A model generated the notes under the pieces. That model saw nothing but the letters and a program-made list of their open reading frames with translations, did not search any database and was not told the origin of the DNA. Below, one piece after another: positions 16,250-26,001 of a stretch of 33,405 nt of DNA (its first letter is position 1; the number at the start of each line of letters is the position of its first letter). The position numbers and the translations under genes are program-made. Source of the DNA: Rhodospirillaceae bacterium UBA4479 (GTDB taxonomy: Bacteria > Pseudomonadota > Alphaproteobacteria > Rhodospirillales > Casp-alpha2); assembly GCA_002389175.1 (NCBI GenBank), contig DGNZ01000109.1, positions 1 through 33,405 of the forward strand, given 5' to 3'.

Positions 16250-17503
16250 ATGACCGACTATAAATCCGAATTTATTCAACGCGTAACTGAGCGGCAGTAC
16301 TTACATCAGTGCACAGATCTAGAAGCATTAGATGCCGAAGCTCAAAAGCGGCCTCTTACCGCATATATCGGTTTCGATTGCACCGCGCCAAGCCTGCATG
16401 CCGGATCGTTGGTTTCAATCATGTTGCTCCGCTTGTTTCAACAAAGTGGTCACAAACCAATTGTCTTGATGGGAGGTGGCACCACGCGGGTTGGTGATCC
16501 ATCTGGCAAAGACGAATCGCGCAAGTTACTTGATGATCAGGCGATTGCCGCAAACATGGCTGGCATCAAATCGGTGTTTGAAAAGTTTTTAACGTTCGGC
16601 GATGGCCCGACTGACGCTGTTATGGTCAATAATGCAGATTGGTTGGATAAGCTAAACTACATCGAATTTTTGCGGGATTACGGGCCGCACTTCACGATCA
16701 ATCGTATGATGACATTCGACAGTGTCAAATTACGGCTGGAACGAGAACAGCCACTGACGTTCCTGGAATTCAACTACATGATTCTTCAGGCCTATGACTT
16801 TGTCGAATTGGCGAGACGACATAGTTGCGATTTGCAGATGGGCGGCTCCGATCAATGGGGTAACATTATCAATGGGGTGGAATTGGGTCGGCGCACCGCT
16901 AACAAGCATTTGTTCGGTTTGACGACCCCGTTATTGACCACCGCATCTGGCGCCAAGATGGGCAAGACGGCTGACGGCGCGGTATGGCTTAATGCAGACC
17001 AACTCAGCCCCTACGATTACTGGCAATATTGGCGAAACAGCGAAGATGCTGATGTCGGCAAATTTTTGCGCTTGTTTACGGAACTTTCCATTTCTGAAAT
17101 CGAAAAACTCGAAAGCCTCGAAGGCGCCGAAATTAACGATGCCAAGAAGATTCTAGCGGATGCGATCACCACCCTTTGCCATGGCAGTGACGCTGCTAAT
17201 AACGCACGTGAGACAGCCGAAACGACATTTGAACAAGGCGGCCAAGGCAAAGACTTGCCAAGAATCGAAGTGCCCACCGCATCGCTGAATGACGGCATTG
17301 GTATTTTATCGTTATTCGCCCAGGCAGGCCTGGGATCGTCCAACAGTGAAGTTCGACGATTAATCAGAGGCGGAGGCGCAAAAATAAACGATGTCGCCGT
17401 ATCGGATGAGAACCTCGTCCTTACAACATCCGACCTGAACGCCGATGGTGTGATCAAGCTATCGGCGGGGAAAAAGCGTCACGCGCTGGTGCAGCCCATC
17501 TAA
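16250..17503 (+). CDS. tyrS: Tyrosyl-tRNA synthetase
   Basis: Class I synthetase charging tRNA-Tyr. With the ATG at 16250 it has 417 residues, the usual bacterial length. The HIGH-like motif is HAGS at 50-53 after FDCTAPSL; the tyrosine pocket includes GGSDQWGN at 198-205; the KMSKS loop is KMGKT at 236-240. A C-terminal S4 domain begins near SSNSEVRRLIRGGGAKIND. A longer in-frame start at 16169 would overlap anmK and add residues unlike the family. The gene is convergent with the AsmA-like gene at a 14-base gap. Confidence 0.96.
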   Translation: MTDYKSEFIQRVTERQYLHQCTDLEALDAEAQKRPLTAYIGFDCTAPSLHAGSLVSIMLLRLFQQSGHKPIVLMGGGTTRVGDPSGKDESRKLLDDQAIAANMAGIKSVFEKFLTFGDGPTDAVMVNNADWLDKLNYIEFLRDYGPHFTINRMMTFDSVKLRLEREQPLTFLEFNYMILQAYDFVELARRHSCDLQMGGSDQWGNIINGVELGRRTANKHLFGLTTPLLTTASGAKMGKTADGAVWLNADQLSPYDYWQYWRNSEDADVGKFLRLFTELSISEIEKLESLEGAEINDAKKILADAITTLCHGSDAANNARETAETTFEQGGQGKDLPRIEVPTASLNDGIGILSLFAQAGLGSSNSEVRRLIRGGGAKINDVAVSDENLVLTTSDLNADGVIKLSAGKKRHALVQPI

Positions 17504-17517
17504 AACAGCTTATTAGG

Positions 17518-20500
17518 CTATTGAAACAATGCCCCCTCTCCGGGGTTTGCAGGCTGATTGAACTCAACCGCACCATCTTGATTAGGTAGCGCGCCAAACA
17601 AGTTGCGTAAGATACCCGGGGTTAATGCAGAAAGCGGATTAACACTCATTTTGGGGTCTTCTATGGGGCCTGTAATAGAGAAGCTGGCTGCAAAAACACC
17701 GCCACCGTCTTCTGTTCCTACCAGCAGATTGCCAAGCAATGGAATTTTTCCAAGCAAAGAATTTACCGCATATGCAGGAACAACAGTTCCTTGGATATTC
17801 AGAACGTCTGCATGTGTATAAATATTCCCAGAAGCTGTGAACCCAATGGATGTGCCTGTTGCCTTGGCGCCATTAATCGTTATCTCTCCCTCGCGATGCG
17901 TAAAAGGAATAGACAACTCGTTGAAGTTTAACCCTTCGCCGGTCATTGCATCCACGATGCCTGTTAATGCCATGATCGACAGTACGCGAGTTAAAATCGG
18001 TGCATTCCGAACCCGGTAATTCGTGACCTTAACCGTGCCTCTGAGTGGTTGGTCTGGTGCTGCATCATCGTATCTTCCTTGGACGCTCAATTTTCCGCCA
18101 TGCATATTGTCAAAAATTTCCAAGAAACGCAGCACATCGCCAGCATTTTCAGCTGTTACAGACATCATGCGATTGCCGGTATCATCGGGAAGAATGTTCA
18201 CATCAAAATTGGTTTGGCCATTGATCTTGGAGTCGAATAGGACGGTACGCCAAATATCCTGCCGATGAGCAAAGGTGCCTGAAACATCAGTCATAAACCG
18301 CTGTTTATCTACCCATACCTTGTCCAGTTCGATGGCAACGGTCAGATCGGGAAGCGACATGCTTTCTCGACCCGGGCGATCATTGAACATCCGGTCCCAT
18401 AGCGGGGTGATATCAATTTCACTACCTCTTAGGCCGAGTTCCCATCCGCCATCTGGTCGAGAGATCACTGCGCCTGACACATTCGTTCGGTCGAGAAGAA
18501 CTTGTTTTAAATTGATCCGCTCAAGTCCAAGGCCAGCTGGTGCATATTTAATATCACCCTCAACAAGTAGATCCCCCGCGTTAACTTCAAATGAGGGGAC
18601 GCTTTTGACCAAGCCATTCTCTATTAAAATAGTGACCGCCGCCCAACCAGAATCTCCGGAAGCCTTGCGCCAATCAATCATCGGCAATTTCATTTCTGCA
18701 CGCACAAGATCAGCTTCGATCTCGACACGGCCAGAGCGCTCATCGAACATTGTATAGCGAATAGTGGTATCAACGCCGCCCTGCACGATATCATCCGTCA
18801 GCGAAGACACATCCACGCCAATTGATTTTATTTTCTCCACGTCATCAATACTGGCGCCAATTTCATACTGTGCCCGGAATGGCGCCTTATCGTCGAAATT
18901 CTCAGTCCACTTCAGATTAATTGGCAAATCGGTCATCAAGGCGACGCCGACAACATCCATTTTTGTTTTATCAACGGTAAGCGTTAAATCGCCTTGGGTG
19001 ACGTCCTTATCGAAAACAACGTCCTGCATGGATACGGCTTTTAAGTCCGCATGCGCATGTACATCGACGTCATCAATCGACAAATCTTTGGCAAGCAAGA
19101 AGCGCAACTTCACATCAACAACAGCGTCCCCTGCCGTCAAAGTGGGGTCTATCCCCATCTCTTTGGCGAAACCAAGTGGCTGATTATCGATATATTTAAG
19201 TGCATCTGGCACTTTGGCGCTAACCTGCATCTCTAAGTCGGCATATTGATCAATTTCTTGCAGTCCCGAGATATGCATCGTGCCGGAATGTACGGTCAAA
19301 TTTTCGCTGCTACCGCGATCAACCGCGATATCAAAAGTATCAGCATCGAATGCCATCAAAGCCGCCACGTCTTTGACTTCAGGCATACCCGGCAAATAAC
19401 TTACAGTTACCCCATCGGCTGCCATCGTCCCATCCAAAGTAATGACGCTCAGCGATTCATCAGCACCGACATTAAACTCAAACTCAGCGTCCGCATGATG
19501 CAGCATTCCGTTTTTCATGTGGCCAGTGATCCAAGTGTATGCATCCGTGCCCAGGGATTTCGGCCAAAACTCCGGCACTTGATCCACGGGTACATTCACG
19601 AGTTTTCCCATGCCCACAATGTGATGACCACCGTCTTTGCCCTTTGTGATTTCGCTCGATATAGAAAGCGACGTATCTCCACTGGAAACAGTGAACTCAC
19701 CAACTTTGACCTGTTCTGTTTTCAGGCCAAAGCTTCCCACTATTTTGGCGCCATCGATCTTAAACGTGTGATCAATAGGTGCAGGGATTGTAATTTTGGT
19801 CGCATCCTTAAGATCGATATCCGCATGATCGATCTGAATAATCCCGGTACTGCCATTGTATAGACCCCGGGCGCTGACACTCTCTGTCTCTAGTGCAGCC
19901 TGGCCATCAATTGGAATTCTAATCAAACCTTGTGTGCCGGTAACATTGAAGCCAACCGTTTCGATGCCTCGGTCCAGATCAAAGCCAATCAAGACAGTCC
20001 CACTAAGTGGTATTTCGATTGCCTTGAGAGGATCTAATTCGGTCAACAAAGAAGAAAATGATGACGGCAAAATATCACCAAAGGACACAGTTGTATCGAC
20101 ACGTCGCTTCTCAGATTGGAATGACCCCGTAATTCTTAGATCAGCAACTTTGTTATCAATTTCCAGAAGCAAGGAACCTTCTGCTAACAAGCCATGAGGG
20201 GCCCGATCTAATCGCAGATAGCCGACCGGCGCATCCCAGACACGTCCGATGGCCATATCTTCGTATGTCATGATCACACCCGTGACTTTGACCGTATTCA
20301 GATAACTCATCGGTGAGTCAGGCTCAGGTTTGCGCATCAACCAACTGACAAGCCCCGTTGCGAAACGTTCAGAGGCATCGCCTTCTTCAGCTACAAGTTC
20401 TACACCGAATTCACCTCGCGCATTTCTGCGCACGCGAATTTCAGGGCCCAACAGCTCTATGTATTCAGGGGCCAAAACCCCACGTATGAGGGCACGTCCA

Positions 20501-20805
20501 CTAAGGGATAAGGACAACTCTGGGATTCGAGCGACCGCATCACCATCTTCACCAACAGCACGAACATTTTTTACGCGGATTTCCAGCGCACGATCCCAGC
20601 CAGCCCATGTCAGTGTTGTATCTTCGATCGCAAGACGGAAATTTTTGTGATTGCTGTTAAGCGCTTGCTCAACATATGGCGTCAGAAACGAGAGCGATAC
20701 AGGGCCTTTATGAAACTGCCATGCAATCAGCAACAATATAATTGCGAGACCGGCGCCAAGGCCGCCTAATAACTGAACACAAGTCCTAAGAGTTCTTCTG
20801 ACCAA
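17518..20805 (-). CDS. AsmA-like DUF3971 envelope protein (YhdP family)
   Basis: A very large inner-membrane-anchored periplasmic protein of 1095 residues, of the AsmA/YhdP group linked to lipid movement and outer-membrane barrier. One transmembrane segment lies at about residues 12-29. The next hundred residues are the DUF3971-type start (ELSLSLSGRALIRG, then PEIRVRRNARGEF); the rest is repeated beta-rich sequence predicted to form a long groove, with an AsmA C-terminal-like region near IQGTVVPAYAVNSLLGKIPL. No ATG precedes the membrane segment; TTG at 20803-20805 with AGAG seven bases upstream is the likely start. It is divergent from glnE. Confidence 0.85.
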   Translation of the reverse strand: MVRRTLRTCVQLLGGLGAGLAIILLLIAWQFHKGPVSLSFLTPYVEQALNSNHKNFRLAIEDTTLTWAGWDRALEIRVKNVRAVGEDGDAVARIPELSLSLSGRALIRGVLAPEYIELLGPEIRVRRNARGEFGVELVAEEGDASERFATGLVSWLMRKPEPDSPMSYLNTVKVTGVIMTYEDMAIGRVWDAPVGYLRLDRAPHGLLAEGSLLLEIDNKVADLRITGSFQSEKRRVDTTVSFGDILPSSFSSLLTELDPLKAIEIPLSGTVLIGFDLDRGIETVGFNVTGTQGLIRIPIDGQAALETESVSARGLYNGSTGIIQIDHADIDLKDATKITIPAPIDHTFKIDGAKIVGSFGLKTEQVKVGEFTVSSGDTSLSISSEITKGKDGGHHIVGMGKLVNVPVDQVPEFWPKSLGTDAYTWITGHMKNGMLHHADAEFEFNVGADESLSVITLDGTMAADGVTVSYLPGMPEVKDVAALMAFDADTFDIAVDRGSSENLTVHSGTMHISGLQEIDQYADLEMQVSAKVPDALKYIDNQPLGFAKEMGIDPTLTAGDAVVDVKLRFLLAKDLSIDDVDVHAHADLKAVSMQDVVFDKDVTQGDLTLTVDKTKMDVVGVALMTDLPINLKWTENFDDKAPFRAQYEIGASIDDVEKIKSIGVDVSSLTDDIVQGGVDTTIRYTMFDERSGRVEIEADLVRAEMKLPMIDWRKASGDSGWAAVTILIENGLVKSVPSFEVNAGDLLVEGDIKYAPAGLGLERINLKQVLLDRTNVSGAVISRPDGGWELGLRGSEIDITPLWDRMFNDRPGRESMSLPDLTVAIELDKVWVDKQRFMTDVSGTFAHRQDIWRTVLFDSKINGQTNFDVNILPDDTGNRMMSVTAENAGDVLRFLEIFDNMHGGKLSVQGRYDDAAPDQPLRGTVKVTNYRVRNAPILTRVLSIMALTGIVDAMTGEGLNFNELSIPFTHREGEITINGAKATGTSIGFTASGNIYTHADVLNIQGTVVPAYAVNSLLGKIPLLGNLLVGTEDGGGVFAASFSITGPIEDPKMSVNPLSALTPGILRNLFGALPNQDGAVEFNQPANPGEGALFQ

Positions 20806-20913
20806 ATCAATACTCTAAACATGCAAACAATCGCTGGTGATTGGTTGTAATTTCCAAGCAATAGCTAAACACTATGCATAAAGGCCGCTTAACGGGCAGT
20901 AAACATCACAATT

Positions 20914-23900
20914 ATGGCATTTCTTGGTGATAAATTTTGGGCGCACGCCCATTTTCCAGCGCCCGGCGACAAAGAGTCTGCTGAGAGAGGCATAGATTCG
21001 TTCGCCGACACGGCAGAAAGCCTCGTCGATACAGACGATGCTGAGATCTTACCCATCAACAAATTCGCCCATGAAATGGTGGCGGCAGACGATGGTAATT
21101 CGCTGTTGCGGGCTGTTTTCGGCAATAGCCCGTTCCTGACACAGTGTATCTTGCAAGACTTAACTTGGTTTCGCCATCTGATCGAAGCTGGCTCAGATGT
21201 CGTCGCGGATGAAATCATCCAATCTATACGAAATCTGAAAAGTCAGGATTTAGATGAAGTCGCAATAATGCGAGAGTTACGCATCGCCAAGCGGCGCATC
21301 GCCCTGACCATCGCATTAGCCGACATTGGTGGTGTATGGGCGTGGCCAAATGTAACCGCCAGTTTGTCACTGTTTGCCGAAGAAGCGATTGGGGTTGCAT
21401 GCGCGTTTGTTGTTAAAAAGTGCGCCGCACGTGGGGGCTTTAAATTAGAATCCGAAGATACGCCGGAAAAAGGCTCAGGTTATTTCGTGCTCGCAATGGG
21501 TAAACTTGGGGCTCGAGAACTCAACTACTCAAGCGACATTGATCTGATTTGCCTGTTTGATCCCGACCGTATTGTCACGAATGACTATGACGGGTTGCAG
21601 CAGCACGCAATCCGAATGACCCGCTCTCTTGCTCGTATTTTGGATGAACGCACTAAAGATGGATACGTGTTCAGGGTCGATCTCAGGCTCCGCCCCGACC
21701 CAGCATCCACGCCGCTGGCAATATCTGTTTTAGCCGCGGAAACATACTATGAAAGTCTAGGGCAAAACTGGGAACGCGCCGCAATGATAAAAGCCCGTGT
21801 GGTTGCCGGGGATGTTGAAAGTGGCCGAATATTTTTAGAAAACCTTCGCCCATTTGTTTGGCGCAAAAGCCTCGATTTTGCCGCCATCGAAGACATCCAT
21901 TCGATAAAGCGACAAATCCATGCCCACAAAGGCGGCGGCGAAATTGCTGTCGAAGGGCATGACATTAAGACTGGCCGCGGTGGCATCCGTGAAATTGAGT
22001 TCTTCGCACAAACCCAGCAATTGATTTGGGGCGGGCGTGAAATAACACTTCGCACACGTCGAACAATAGAAGCTATCGATGTGCTTGTTGAACTCGGACA
22101 AGTCACCCGTGACGTCGCCGAGGCTCTCGAGAAAGCGTATGGATTTCTCCGCAACCTAGAGCATCGCCTACAGATGCGAAACGACGAGCAAACTCAAAAA
22201 CTACCAGATTCATCAGCAGATATTTCGGCCCTGGCAATTTTCTTAGGCTATCAGACAGGCGATGAGTTCAGGGCTGATCTTGTTCATCATTTATCGACAG
22301 TCCAACATCATTACGGTGAACTGTTTGGGGCCGCTCCGTCACTCAGCGCCAATAGTGAAATTCGCGGCAGCCTCTCCTTCACCGGTGCAGAAAGCGACAC
22401 CGATACGCTTGAAACAATTCGTAGGCTCGGTTTTCAAGAACCAACCCGGATTGATAGTGCTATTCGGGCATGGCATCACGGCCGGGTCCGTGCAACGCGA
22501 TCCACGCGTGCCCGTGAACTGTTAACGGAACTGACTCCGACAATTTTGTCTGAGATCGCCAAACAAGCTGACCCTGATGCCACTTTCGGTCGTTTTGATG
22601 ATTTCCTATCCGGCTTGCCCGCTGGGGTTCAGCTGTTTTCAATGTTCCAAGCCTTCCCACGAATACTGGGACTGATTGCTGAAATCATGGGCGAAGCGCC
22701 TCGGCTTGCCAGTCATTTGGGGCGTCGGCCTAATCTACTCGACAGCGTATTGAGTGCAGATTTCTACGATCCACTCGGCAGCATTGATGAACTCGAATTG
22801 GAATGCCGGGATTTGCTCAACGATGCCCAATTTTTCGAAGACATCTTGGACGCAATGCGGCTTTGGAACGGTGACAAAAGATTTCAGATTGGCATTCAAT
22901 TACTCCGTAAAACATTGGCACCCCGGGATGCCGCACGTCACTTCAGCGATGTGGCTGAAACAGCACTTAAGGTTCTTGTTCCTTTCGTCATAGAAGAGTT
23001 CGAGAAAAAGCATGGGCGCGTTGCAAATGGCCGGTTCTGCATTCTCGCACTTGGCAAACTGGGGTCTCGCGAACTGACGCCGGCAAGCGACCTGGATCTG
23101 ATATTCATTTATGATTGTGATGACCTGGGTGGTGAATCTGATGGGCCGAAATCACTTGCAGTATCGCAGTACTATGGTCGGTTGGGACAACGGATCATTA
23201 GCGCGATTATGTCTAGAACGGCCGAGGGGACATTATACGATGCCGATTTGCGCCTCAGGCCCAGCGGCAACAAAGGTCCGATCTCGACATCGCTAGAGGG
23301 TTTCAAAAAATACTATGACGAGTCCGCTTGGACATGGGAGCACATGACCATGGTCCGGACCCGCACTGTATTTGATACAGGTGATCTAGGTACTGAGGTT
23401 GAACAAATCATCAATCGACTTTTACGCACTCATCGTGATGCACAAACGATTGCATCGGATGTAGCCAACATGCGCGCGCGCATCCAAAAGCAGTACCCTA
23501 CGCAATGCGCATGGGCGATTAAACAAATTCCAGGGGGGCTTGTGGATGTAGATTTCATCGCCCAGTACCTGGTCCTGGTTCACGGAGCAAAATCGCCAGA
23601 GATAATGAAAGAAATGTCTCATGAGATCATCGAAGCTGCAGCAAAGCTTGAAATCATTGCCGAAGATGACGGTAGCGCACTCATAGAAGCAGCTCATCTC
23701 TATCAGCAATTATCAACATTTCTCTCGCTGGTAATCGAAGGTGACCTAAATGATGATCGCGTCGCACAGTTTAGCCCCGCGCTCAAAAGGGATCTGACAG
23801 AAATAACCGATTCAGAAAATTTTGATGCATTAGAAAAACGACTGGTGGACACCGAGGGAAGCACACGCCATATCTTCGAGAGGGTTGTGGGTCCCGTCGG

Positions 23901-23946
23901 TGATGCGCCCGTCATCTCTGATGAAGAGTTCCCGGATATGGATTGA
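20914..23946 (+). CDS. glnE: Glutamine synthetase adenylyltransferase/deadenylylase
   Basis: Two-headed enzyme that adds AMP to or removes it from glutamine synthetase under PII control. It has 1010 residues with two nucleotidyltransferase domains. The N-terminal one, the deadenylylase, has GKLGARELNYSSDIDL with D208 and D210. The C-terminal adenylylase has GKLGSRELTPASDLDL with D726 and D728. The linker holds GRGGIREIEFFAQ, a hallmark of the family. No strong ribosome site precedes the ATG. It is followed 35 bases later by bcp in the same direction. Confidence 0.96.
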   Translation: MAFLGDKFWAHAHFPAPGDKESAERGIDSFADTAESLVDTDDAEILPINKFAHEMVAADDGNSLLRAVFGNSPFLTQCILQDLTWFRHLIEAGSDVVADEIIQSIRNLKSQDLDEVAIMRELRIAKRRIALTIALADIGGVWAWPNVTASLSLFAEEAIGVACAFVVKKCAARGGFKLESEDTPEKGSGYFVLAMGKLGARELNYSSDIDLICLFDPDRIVTNDYDGLQQHAIRMTRSLARILDERTKDGYVFRVDLRLRPDPASTPLAISVLAAETYYESLGQNWERAAMIKARVVAGDVESGRIFLENLRPFVWRKSLDFAAIEDIHSIKRQIHAHKGGGEIAVEGHDIKTGRGGIREIEFFAQTQQLIWGGREITLRTRRTIEAIDVLVELGQVTRDVAEALEKAYGFLRNLEHRLQMRNDEQTQKLPDSSADISALAIFLGYQTGDEFRADLVHHLSTVQHHYGELFGAAPSLSANSEIRGSLSFTGAESDTDTLETIRRLGFQEPTRIDSAIRAWHHGRVRATRSTRARELLTELTPTILSEIAKQADPDATFGRFDDFLSGLPAGVQLFSMFQAFPRILGLIAEIMGEAPRLASHLGRRPNLLDSVLSADFYDPLGSIDELELECRDLLNDAQFFEDILDAMRLWNGDKRFQIGIQLLRKTLAPRDAARHFSDVAETALKVLVPFVIEEFEKKHGRVANGRFCILALGKLGSRELTPASDLDLIFIYDCDDLGGESDGPKSLAVSQYYGRLGQRIISAIMSRTAEGTLYDADLRLRPSGNKGPISTSLEGFKKYYDESAWTWEHMTMVRTRTVFDTGDLGTEVEQIINRLLRTHRDAQTIASDVANMRARIQKQYPTQCAWAIKQIPGGLVDVDFIAQYLVLVHGAKSPEIMKEMSHEIIEAAAKLEIIAEDDGSALIEAAHLYQQLSTFLSLVIEGDLNDDRVAQFSPALKRDLTEITDSENFDALEKRLVDTEGSTRHIFERVVGPVGDAPVISDEEFPDMD

Positions 23947-23981
23947 GTGGGCGTAAGCCCAATTTAAAATGGAGACGTTTG

Positions 23982-24443
23982 ATGCTTGATGTTGGCGATA
24001 CCATCCCAGATTTCGATTTACCGACGAACGGTGGCAACAGCCTGAGCCGTAAAGACTTAAGGGGTAAAACCGTCGTCATGTATTTTTATCCCAAAGACAT
24101 GACCCCCGGCTGCACCACCGAAGCACAAGAATTTCGTGATCACATCAAAGCTTTTGTGAAAGCTGGAGCCACAATCGTTGGCGTCTCCAAAGATAGCATC
24201 AAACGACATGACAATTTTGTCGCCAAGCAGGAACTTCCGTTCCAACTGTTGTCCGATGAAGATGGCACATTGTGCGAAGACTTCGGCGTCTGGCTTGAAA
24301 AAAGCATGTATGGCAAAAAATACATGGGCATTCAGCGTGCAACTTTTGTGATCGATGGCAAAGGCAAAATTCTGCACGTCTGGCCCAAAGTAAAAGTCAA
24401 AGGCCATGTTGAGGAAGTATTGGGCGTTGTTCAGGCTTTGTAA
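23982..24443 (+). CDS. bcp: Peroxiredoxin Bcp/PrxQ, without the usual resolving cysteine
   Basis: Thiol peroxidase for organic and hydrogen peroxides. From the ATG at 23982 it has 153 residues, with GGAG seven bases upstream; a start at 23943 would overlap glnE. The peroxidatic cysteine is C44 in MTPGCTTEAQEFRD. Position 49, where E. coli Bcp has its resolving cysteine, is glutamine. The only other cysteine is C98 in GTLCEDFGVW, conserved in E. coli as a non-resolving residue. It probably works as a 1-Cys enzyme or resolves with C98 or an external thiol. Likely co-transcribed with glnE. Confidence 0.93.
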   Translation: MLDVGDTIPDFDLPTNGGNSLSRKDLRGKTVVMYFYPKDMTPGCTTEAQEFRDHIKAFVKAGATIVGVSKDSIKRHDNFVAKQELPFQLLSDEDGTLCEDFGVWLEKSMYGKKYMGIQRATFVIDGKGKILHVWPKVKVKGHVEEVLGVVQAL

Positions 24444-24576
24444 GCGACTTAGGTCTCTGCCCTAATATCTTTTACTCGACTCACACTCCGCTGGCGTAAT
24501 TGGCAAAACCAGATTTATCGTCCGGTTTCATATTAGTGTGGGTCTGCTATGCTGCGATTCTGACTGGGGCAAAGAT

Positions 24577-24981
24577 GTGCAACACGACGCAGCAATTAGT
24601 GCTTCATCGAAAGCTGACAACGGCTCCAATACGTTGAGCGAGAATCAACCCAGTTCTTCAATTGATTTGGATAGAACTCGTCAGCAACTCGGCCTCAGTG
24701 ATGATTTTATTTTCACTCTCCTAGTAGATTTCAACGAGAAGTATGAAACTTTCGAGGAAACATTGAGGGGGCTTCTTCAACAAGACGATTACAAAGAAGC
24801 ACGAATTTATGTCCATACGCTGGCAGGATTAACAGGCACGCTTGCTGCGGATGAGCATCATGAACGAGCCAGAAGGCTGGAGGCTTCTCTGGCAGTTTCG
24901 GACGTTGATATCGATATCTCAGCCATTGTGGAATCTCACAATAGACTCAGAAGTCATATTTCAGCGATAACTGGCCGATGA
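24577..24981 (+). CDS. Hpt phosphotransfer domain protein
   Basis: A small stand-alone histidine phosphotransfer protein. The helix YVHTLAGLTGTLAADEH has the phospho-accepting histidine; the usual HxLKG has alanine in place of lysine. Before it lies a four-helix start (FIFTLLVDFNEKYETFEETL), and the first 25 residues are Ser/Asn-rich and probably disordered. The start is unsure: GTG at 24577 has GGGG about eight bases upstream and gives 134 residues; GTG at 24538 is also open and gives 147. It lies 50 bases before the REC-GGDEF gene, and phosphate exchange with the two receivers downstream is likely. Confidence 0.75.
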   Translation: MQHDAAISASSKADNGSNTLSENQPSSSIDLDRTRQQLGLSDDFIFTLLVDFNEKYETFEETLRGLLQQDDYKEARIYVHTLAGLTGTLAADEHHERARRLEASLAVSDVDIDISAIVESHNRLRSHISAITGR

Positions 24982-25030
24982 ATAATATTAAAACTTCCGC
25001 GCCAGCCCCTAAAAATACAGGTAATTCAAA

Positions 25031-25948
25031 GTGACGCTTCCTGATTCGAAACCAAAAATACTTGTCGTTGATGATGAGCCCATCAATGTGGACGTCTTGG
25101 GCGGTGTACTCTCATCCCTTGGTGAAATCATCACGGCCAATAGTGGTCGCGCTGCCATTGAGATTTGTGAAACGAATAAGCCCGATATCGTTTTGCTAGA
25201 CGTTATGATGCCACAGATGGACGGCTATGAGGTTTGTGCAGCACTCAAAGCCAACGATGGCACCCGCGATATCCCTGTAATATTTGTAACCGCGCTCGCC
25301 GACGAGACCGACGAAGCACGGGGCATAGAAATGGGGGCTATCGATTATCTCACCAAACCCGTTAACGCGATCATCGCCATAGCACGCGTCCGAAATCACC
25401 TAGAGCTTAAAAAATACCGCGACTACTTAACCAAAATTGCTTTTATCGATGGCTTAACTGGCATCCCAAACAGGCGCCGGTTCGAAGAACACTTTGCCGC
25501 TGAATGGCAGCGTGCACGGCGAGCTGAAACAACAATGTCTCTTATCCTCATGGATATCGATCAGTTCAAAATCTACAATGACACATATGGCCATCAATCT
25601 GGCGACTCTTGTCTTACTCTTGTGGGGCAAGCTCTCGCCAAATCCACGCAACGCCCCGGTGACATGGTCGCCCGCTATGGTGGCGAGGAGTTCGTCGCTG
25701 TCTTGCCAGACACAGGCAAAGACGGCGTGATTAAAATGGCACAAACAATTCAAAAGAATGTTGCTGCCCTGCAAATCCCTCACGAAGGATCATCAGCTTC
25801 TGATTTTGTCACATTCAGCATGGGGCTCGTAACCTGGAAAATCACAGGTGAAAACGAACCTAAAATGATGGTAGAGGCCGCCGACAAGGCATTGTATCAA
25901 GCCAAGGAAGATGGCCGAAATCGTTACCTATTATCTCCCACCGATTGA
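25031..25948 (+). CDS. Response regulator diguanylate cyclase (REC-GGDEF)
   Basis: Makes cyclic di-GMP when its receiver is phosphorylated. The REC domain (about 9-125) has the acid pair D14-D15, the phospho-acceptor D57 in LLDVMMP and K109. The GGDEF domain (about 135-303) has an intact active site GGEEF at 217-221, and a product-inhibition site RxxD at 208-211 (RPGD). Both sites are complete, so an active, feedback-inhibited cyclase is expected. The start is GTG at 25031. It has a single REC, unlike PleD with two. It is flanked by the Hpt and a lone REC gene on the same strand. Confidence 0.93.
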   Translation: MTLPDSKPKILVVDDEPINVDVLGGVLSSLGEIITANSGRAAIEICETNKPDIVLLDVMMPQMDGYEVCAALKANDGTRDIPVIFVTALADETDEARGIEMGAIDYLTKPVNAIIAIARVRNHLELKKYRDYLTKIAFIDGLTGIPNRRRFEEHFAAEWQRARRAETTMSLILMDIDQFKIYNDTYGHQSGDSCLTLVGQALAKSTQRPGDMVARYGGEEFVAVLPDTGKDGVIKMAQTIQKNVAALQIPHEGSSASDFVTFSMGLVTWKITGENEPKMMVEAADKALYQAKEDGRNRYLLSPTD

Positions 25949-26001
25949 CACGTTCGGACTGAGCGCGTCATGCTATCGTAGTTTTAATACGTGGAGGTAA
26001 T

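Noticed and set aside
19246..19863. Long plus-strand frame opposite the AsmA-like gene
   Set aside because: Antisense to a clear coding gene with strong family features; no motifs or ribosome site of its own.
24444..24537. Terminator or RNA gene between bcp and the Hpt gene
   Set aside because: Only a weak five-pair repeat (AAACC/GGTTT) with no T run and no cloverleaf; no support for either.
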